Shown here: positions 11,983 through 16,048 of the stretch, piece after piece
How positions within the stretch are numbered: position 1 is the first letter of the stretch
How the letters are laid out: every line of letters begins with the position of its first letter
From: Dehalococcoidia bacterium
GTDB lineage: Bacteria; Chloroflexota; Dehalococcoidia; Plut-88900
Direction: 5' to 3'
Length of the DNA: 16,048 bases
Assembly: GCA_012270635.1 (NCBI GenBank)
Contig: JAAXHX010000003.1
Span: forward strand, 1 to 16,048
Program-made: the position numbers and the translations under genes
The notes under the pieces: model-generated
Told to the model about the DNA's origin: nothing
The model's database searches: none
What the model saw: only the letters and a program-made list of their open reading frames with translations

Positions 11983-13494
11983 ATGACTACCAAAACAACG
12001 GCAGTCCCGACCGAAAAACGGCCCCTCAATGACTTCGAGGCCGTCATAGGTCTCGAAGTGCATGCCCAGCTGAAGACCCGGAGCAAGATGTTCTGCGGTT
12101 GTGCGGCGTCCTATATGGACGCCGAGCCCAACTCCCGGGTCTGCCCCGTGTGCCTCGGGATGCCGGGTGTATTGCCGGTCATCAACCGCCGGGCCGTCGA
12201 GTTCACGATAATGACCGGCCTCGCTCTCAACTGCACCATTGCTCGGCACACCAAGTTCGACCGCAAGAACTATCCCTACCCCGACCTGATGAAAGGCTAC
12301 CAGATCTCCCAGTACGACATGCCTTTGTGCAGCGGGGGCTGGTTGTCGGTGGAGAGCGAAGATGGGGTGAGAAAGGCCAGGCTGAACCGCGTCCACCTGG
12401 AAGAGGATACGGCGAAACTGGCCCACGTAGACGGTGACGACGGCGATAGGTGGTCCCGCGTGGACGTGAACCGTTCCGGCACGCCCCTGATGGAGATAGT
12501 CGGAGAGCCCGACCTGCGGTCCGCGGAGGAGGCCCGACGCTACCTCGTGAGGCTGCGTACCATATTGCAGTACCTAGGTGTATCCACCGGCAACATGGAG
12601 GAAGGCAGCTTCCGATGCGACGCCAACATCAGCATAAGGCCCCGGGGCTCGACCGACCTCAACGCGAAGGTTGAAGTCAAGAACATGAACAGCTTTCGTG
12701 CGGTGTACCGGGCCCTCAGGTTCGAATTCGAACGGCAAGTCACCGCCGTTTCGGAGGGACTGCCGGTGCACCAGGAGACCCGGGGTTGGGTGGAGGGGAG
12801 GGGCGTCACCGTATCTCAGCGGAGCAAGGAGTATGCCCACGACTACAGGTACTTCCCGGAACCCGACCTCCCCGCCATGACCATCGACCCCGCGTGGGTC
12901 GACGAGATCAGGGGTCGGCTCCCCGAGCTGCCAGACACCCGCATCGAGAGACTCGTCTCCGATTTCGGCATCCCGGCGAAGGACGCCGAGACCTTGGTCA
13001 CCCACAAGGCCATGGCCGATTTCTTCGAGGAGTCTCTCGCCTGCAGCACGAACGGCAAGAACGGCGACGTCGGGAAGAGGGCGCGGGCCATCGGGGTCTG
13101 GCTGCTGGGCGACTTCTCCCAGCGCCTCAACGCTGCCGGACAGGACATCGGCCAAGCCAGGGTTACGCCCAAGGCCCTGTCCCGGCTGATCGACCTGGTT
13201 GACGACAACACCCTTTCCGGTAAGATGGCCAAGGACGTTTTCCAGGAGATGTACGATACAGGCAAGGGCCCCTCGGCCATCGTGAAGGAGAAGGGGCTCT
13301 CGCAGATCACCGACACCGGGGAGATTTCCGCCGTCGTGGATGAAGTCTTGACCCAAAACTCGCAGGCGGTGGCGGACTTCTCATCGGGGAAAGCCCCGGC
13401 CCTCACCTTCCTGGTCGGGCAGGTGATGAAGGCCACTCGGGGCAAGGCTAACCCGGCAAAGGTGAACCAGCTTCTAAGGGAGCGCATGAGCTAA
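11983..13494 (+). CDS. gatB: Aspartyl/glutamyl-tRNA(Asn/Gln) amidotransferase subunit B
   Basis: A 503-residue subunit of the GatCAB complex, which turns misacylated Glu-tRNA(Gln) or Asp-tRNA(Asn) into the correct aminoacyl-t[43 protein letters not shown] (zinc-site Cys38, 40, 54, 57), [45 protein letters not shown] and [14 protein letters not shown] are all GatB signatures. The C-terminal helical and YqeY-like tail ([26 protein letters not shown]) binds tRNA. The frame is open 30 codons further upstream, but the promoter at 11921-11949 and the family N-terminus put the start at the ATG at 11983; its Shine-Dalgarno site is weak. The presence of GatCAB implies indirect amidation. gatA and gatC are not adjacent. 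secG follows by 36 bases. Confidence 0.97.
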   Translation: MTTKTTAVPTEKRPLNDFEAVIGLEVHAQLKTRSKMFCGCAASYMDAEPNSRVCPVCLGMPGVLPVINRRAVEFTIMTGLALNCTIARHTKFDRKNYPYPDLMKGYQISQYDMPLCSGGWLSVESEDGVRKARLNRVHLEEDTAKLAHVDGDDGDRWSRVDVNRSGTPLMEIVGEPDLRSAEEARRYLVRLRTILQYLGVSTGNMEEGSFRCDANISIRPRGSTDLNAKVEVKNMNSFRAVYRALRFEFERQVTAVSEGLPVHQETRGWVEGRGVTVSQRSKEYAHDYRYFPEPDLPAMTIDPAWVDEIRGRLPELPDTRIERLVSDFGIPAKDAETLVTHKAMADFFEESLACSTNGKNGDVGKRARAIGVWLLGDFSQRLNAAGQDIGQARVTPKALSRLIDLVDDNTLSGKMAKDVFQEMYDTGKGPSAIVKEKGLSQITDTGEISAVVDEVLTQNSQAVADFSSGKAPALTFLVGQVMKATRGKANPAKVNQLLRERMS

Positions 13495-13530
13495 GCCCGC
13501 ATAAGGGCGCAAACGGTAGGCGTAATCGAT

Positions 13531-13746
13531 ATGTCATTGCTAAACGTAGTCCAGATAATTATTTCGGTGGCCCTGGTCGCCGTGATCCTGCTCCAGGTGA
13601 AGGGCCAGGGGATGGGCGGGGTGTTCGGCGGGGCCAGCACCGGTTTCCGAACGCGCCGCGGGCTGGAGAAGACCCTCTTTCAACTCACCATAGTCCTCAT
13701 AGGCGTGTTCATCCTCATATCGTTCCTCAGCGTGCGCTTCTCCTGA
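13531..13746 (+). CDS. secG: Preprotein translocase subunit SecG
   Basis: A 71-residue membrane protein of the SecYEG channel. The first membrane helix covers about residues 4-23 (VVQIIISVALVAVILLQVKG), then the SecG signature QGMGGVFGGASTGFRTRRGLEK forms the cytoplasmic loop, and the second helix covers about 46-66 (LFQLTIVLIGVFILISFL). The length is normal for the family. It accompanies SecY and SecE to help translocation. The ATG at 13531 has only a weak purine-rich site. It sits 36 bases after gatB on the same strand and is probably co-transcribed with it. Confidence 0.95.
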   Translation: MSLLNVVQIIISVALVAVILLQVKGQGMGGVFGGASTGFRTRRGLEKTLFQLTIVLIGVFILISFLSVRFS

Positions 13747-13800
13747 CGGGACCGTGTCCTCGGCCCGAATTAGCCATCCAGCAGTTGCCGGGCTACTAAA

Positions 13801-14640
13801 TTGGCCTCCATAGTTACGCTGACCACCGACTTCGGGTCGAGCGACGGTTATGTCGGAATGATGAAGGGCGTGCTGCTGGCAATCACCCCCCAGGCTCAGA
13901 TAGTGGACATAACCCACGACATCGAGCACGGCAACGTGCGGGGAGCGGCCTTCGTCCTGGGCATGTCCTACAAATTCTTCCCCAAGGACACGGTCCACCT
14001 GGTAGTTGTGGACCCGGGGGTCGGCACCGAGCGGAACCCTCTCTGCCTCAAGGGGGTGGGCCAGTACTTCGTCGGCCCCGACAACGGGGTCTTCAGCCAC
14101 GTGCTGAACGAAGCCTCGCCGGATACCGACGCCCCGCCAAGCGAGGAGTGCCAAGGTCCCCACCCGCGCCCTCTGCCCGAGGGATTCGAAGGCGTCCGGC
14201 TGACCGACACCCGGTTCTGGCTCCGGGAAGTGAGCAACACGTTCCACGGTCGGGACTTGTTCGCTCCCGTCGCCGCCCACCTCCCCGGGACGAAGCCGGC
14301 TGAAATGGGGGAACCGGTTACCTCGATCCTCGCGTACCCGCGGCTTAAGGCCAGGATCGATGAGCAGGGCAGGCTGGTCGGGGAGGTCGTCCACGTGGAC
14401 AGGTTCGGCAACCTAATAACGAGCATCCGGCGGGAGCAACTCTCGGAGGGGCTCGTGAAAGGTACGGTGGAGGGACATCCCTTTGCGGGCCTGGTCCGCA
14501 GCTACGGGGACGGCGACGACCTGTTCGCCTTGATTGGCAGTGCGGGATACGTGGAAATTGCGGAGCGAGACGGAAGCGCCGCAGTCCGAACTGGGGCCCG
14601 GGTAGGAAGCGAAGTGGCCCTGGAACGGACCCTGTTGTAG
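13801..14640 (+). CDS. SAM hydroxide adenosyltransferase family protein (DUF62), with an in-frame insertion
   Basis: A 279-residue member of the fluorinase/chlorinase/SAM hydroxide adenosyltransferase family, which splits S-adenosylmethionine into adenosine and methionine using hydroxide. The N-terminal part carries MASIVTLTTDFGSSDGYVG, IVDITHDI, VVDPGVGTERNP and VGPDNGVFSHVL. The C-terminal domain has WLREVSNTFHGRDLFAPVAAHL and VVHVDRFGNLITSI. Residues 106-130 (SPDTDAPPSEECQGPHPRPLPEGFE) are extra: the family normally passes from the DNGVFS helix straight into the strand before the W(L)xEVSNTFHGRD motif. The frame starts with TTG at 13801 without a clear Shine-Dalgarno site, but MASIVTLTTDFG is the family start. 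It lies 54 bases after secG and 25 before the Rieske gene. The family's physiological role remains uncertain. Confidence 0.92.
   Translation: MASIVTLTTDFGSSDGYVGMMKGVLLAITPQAQIVDITHDIEHGNVRGAAFVLGMSYKFFPKDTVHLVVVDPGVGTERNPLCLKGVGQYFVGPDNGVFSHVLNEASPDTDAPPSEECQGPHPRPLPEGFEGVRLTDTRFWLREVSNTFHGRDLFAPVAAHLPGTKPAEMGEPVTSILAYPRLKARIDEQGRLVGEVVHVDRFGNLITSIRREQLSEGLVKGTVEGHPFAGLVRSYGDGDDLFALIGSAGYVEIAERDGSAAVRTGARVGSEVALERTLL
14116..14190 (+). repeat. 75-base in-frame insertion in the SAM enzyme gene, repeat-like
   Basis: This segment encodes the extra residues 106-130, Pro-rich with PHPRPLPEG. Such PxPLPxGEG-type peptides are what a common class of dispersed bacterial palindromes gives when read through. 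Within it GCCCTCTGCCCGAGGG (14168-14183) resembles GCCCCTCTCCCGGGA in the repeat cluster at about 3030. CCTCGC (14114-14119) and GCGAGG (14141-14146) are inverted repeats at its left part. The reading frame is intact. Confidence 0.55.
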
Positions 14641-14665
14641 ACCATGGTCACTAGGAGGAAGCGTT

Positions 14666-15775
14666 ATGGTAGGTCAGATCGTCAAAGAATCCGCAGAGAT
14701 TGGCAGGACCCTTCCCAGCCGCTACTACTGGGATCTTGATATCTATGAACTGGAGAAAGAGCGCATCTTCTACAAGTCCTGGCTCTTTGTCGCCCACTCC
14801 AGCAATCTCCCTCAGCCCGGCGACTATGTGGTCCGCACCATCGCAGGCGAAAGCGTCGTCATAACCCGAGACATGGATATGGAGGTCCACGCCTTCTACA
14901 ACGTTTGTCGGCACAGGGGGTCGAGACTGTGCACCCAGGTCAAGGGCCATGCACAGGGGGGAGCGCTGACCTGCGGCTACCACGGCTGGACATACTCTAT
15001 GAATGGAGACCTTGTAGCCGTACCGAAAGAGATGCACATGGGCGGTCTTGCCAAGGAGAAATACCCTCTGTACAGAGTACCCGTAGAGACTTGGCAAGGC
15101 CTCATTTTCGTCAACTTGGACCCCGACCCTGAACCCTTTGTCGCAGACTTCGGCGACTTGGACCCCATTCTGACCCGATACGGTCTGCCCGAACTCAAGT
15201 CCGGCCACGTGATTTACTACGACGTTGAGTCCAACTGGAAAGAGATATGGGAGAACGCCAGCGAATGCGGACACTGCCCGGGAGTACACCCGGAATTGTG
15301 CGAAGTGGTGCCCATCTATAGAACGGGCCTGACCGGGCGGGATTCCGTGGAGGGTACCCTGCTCCTGGGTGAATGGGCCACCATGACCGCCGGTGGCAGG
15401 ACCAACCAACCTAGATTGAAGAACTTGATGAGGGAAGATATGGGTCGCTTCAGAAGTGTCTCCATGTATCCCAATGTCGTGCTCATATTCCAGCCGGAGT
15501 CGATAGTCACCCTCGTGATGTGGCCCGACGGCCCGAACAGGACGAAGATAACTAATGAATTCTTCTTCGACGCCGAGGTTGTGGACAGTCCCGACTTCGA
15601 CCCCAGTGACACTGTGAATTTCTGGGATCTGTTCAACAAACAGGACTTTGGCGTCTGCGAGCTTGCTCACCAGGGAGTGCGATCCAGGGCCCACAAGCAG
15701 GGAGTGCTCGGGCCCGGTGAGGCCCACGTATACCGATTCAACCGGTGGGTGAGGGAGAAACTGGGAGAGGCTTGA
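14666..15775 (+). CDS. Rieske non-heme iron oxygenase, alpha subunit (choline/carnitine/betaine monooxygenase type)
   Basis: A 369-residue terminal oxygenase that uses electrons from a reductase to activate O2 at mononuclear iron. The Rieske [2Fe-2S] ligands are CRHRGS (Cys81, His83) and CGYHGW (Cys103, His106). The iron site is ECGHCPGVHPEL (His203, His208), and Asp327 in WDLFNKQDFGVCELAHQGVRS is the third ligand. The last segment, followed by HVYRFNRWVREKL, is typical of members that attack quaternary amines (choline monooxygenase, carnitine CntA, glycine betaine GbcA) and related aromatic dioxygenases. The usual NExxHC is changed to NASECGHC. AGGAGG (14653-14658) lies seven bases before the ATG. 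No reductase gene is seen. Base composition is somewhat less GC-biased than its neighbours. A terminator follows. Oxygenase class firm, substrate open. Confidence 0.94.
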   Translation: MVGQIVKESAEIGRTLPSRYYWDLDIYELEKERIFYKSWLFVAHSSNLPQPGDYVVRTIAGESVVITRDMDMEVHAFYNVCRHRGSRLCTQVKGHAQGGALTCGYHGWTYSMNGDLVAVPKEMHMGGLAKEKYPLYRVPVETWQGLIFVNLDPDPEPFVADFGDLDPILTRYGLPELKSGHVIYYDVESNWKEIWENASECGHCPGVHPELCEVVPIYRTGLTGRDSVEGTLLLGEWATMTAGGRTNQPRLKNLMREDMGRFRSVSMYPNVVLIFQPESIVTLVMWPDGPNRTKITNEFFFDAEVVDSPDFDPSDTVNFWDLFNKQDFGVCELAHQGVRSRAHKQGVLGPGEAHVYRFNRWVREKLGEA

Positions 15776-15800
15776 CCTCTGGTACTGTGGACTTGTACCA

Positions 15801-15832
15801 ATCGGGCGGCGAGACTAGCCTCGCCGCCCGAT
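15801..15832. terminator. Perfect 13-bp hairpin between convergent genes
   Basis: ATCGGGCGGCGAG (15801-15813) pairs perfectly with CTCGCCGCCCGAT (15820-15832) across a six-base loop, 25 bases after the Rieske stop codon. Only a short TTTG follows on the plus strand. It sits between two convergent genes and probably terminates both. Confidence 0.7.
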
Positions 15833-15850
15833 GACTTTGAAGCGCGAGGG

Positions 15851-16048
15851 TTAACGCTCTTCCCAGGTCGGCGTCTCCTCGTTTACGCAGTGGAGGAAGA
15901 CGAAGGCCCCGGTGTTGCCGAGACCCCGAAACTCTCGGGTAAGGGCCTTGACCCTGGCCCGGTAGTCGAGTTCGTCCATGGAGCGGAGGTAGTTGTAGAA
16001 GGAGCCGTGGGTCGCGACGAGGGCTCGGCACGTCCTGGCGTTGTCCAC
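15851..16048 (-). CDS. C-terminal fragment, possibly DNA-3-methyladenine glycosylase I-like (truncated by window edge)
   Basis: The frame is open from the window edge to the stop TAA read at 15853-15851, giving about 65 C-terminal residues. The end of the window cuts off the start; the GTG at the very edge is more likely an internal Val codon. The visible part reads DNARTCRALVATHGSFYNYL, then LTREFRGLGNTGAFVFLHCV and ETPTWEER at the end. An NAR helix followed by GSF..YL and a late hydrophobic FxGLGxTGAFxFLH helix resemble the C-terminal half of DNA-3-methyladenine glycosylase I and HhH glycosylase relatives. That is my best guess but rests on a short stretch. It converges with the Rieske gene, with a hairpin between. 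Confidence 0.5.
   Translation of the reverse strand: MDNARTCRALVATHGSFYNYLRSMDELDYRARVKALTREFRGLGNTGAFVFLHCVNEETPTWEER

Overview
The window is high-GC bacterial DNA carrying ordinary bacterial signals: strong Shine-Dalgarno sites, sigma-70 type promoters (several with an extended -10), lipoprotein signal peptides, secG and gatB. The mix of CaiB-type CoA-transferase, amidohydrolase, ureohydrolase, creatinase-like M24 hydrolase, NIPSNAP protein and Rieske oxygenase, with lipoproteins whose mature ends read CGEAATATPEP, suggests a Chloroflexota genome (SAR202 / Dehalococcoidia-like). That placement is inference from gene style; there is no rRNA here to confirm it.

Layout. Positions 1-2950 hold three + strand genes in a row: the C-terminal end of an amidase, a family III CoA-transferase and an amidohydrolase-2 enzyme. 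A short repeat-rich gap (2951-3245) leads to an agmatinase/arginase-family ureohydrolase (+). It converges on an M24-fold hydrolase of the ectoine-hydrolase/creatinase type (-). That gene is divergent from a polyamine-type substrate-binding lipoprotein (+), followed by a second paralogous lipoprotein (+). Between the M24 gene and the first lipoprotein gene the two predicted -35 boxes nearly touch, and a perfect palindrome sits at the predicted lipoprotein transcription start.

From 8804 to 9865 the minus strand carries a NIPSNAP-family protein, tRNA-Arg(UCU) and a small membrane protein with an NHALEHAT motif. A 75-residue putative DNA-binding protein (+) follows. Then come larB (-) and pcm (+) from divergent extended -10 promoters, gatB, secG, a SAM hydroxide adenosyltransferase-family gene with an in-frame insertion, and a Rieske oxygenase (+). 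The window ends in a truncated minus-strand gene, possibly a DNA glycosylase.

How the parts may work together (inference): the left 9 kb looks like a catabolic neighbourhood for small nitrogenous compounds, with binding proteins for capture and hydrolases for amide, guanidino or cyclic-amidine bonds. The Rieske enzyme, of the choline/carnitine/betaine monooxygenase type, fits that theme but is separated by housekeeping genes. No ABC permease or ATPase, no Rieske reductase and no larC/larE are visible. I found no CRISPR array, prophage or insertion sequence. The most interesting points are the M24 enzyme without canonical metal ligands and its divergent control region, the four conserved cysteines in both binding proteins, a probable AUC start for larB, and the repeat-like insertion in the SAM enzyme.
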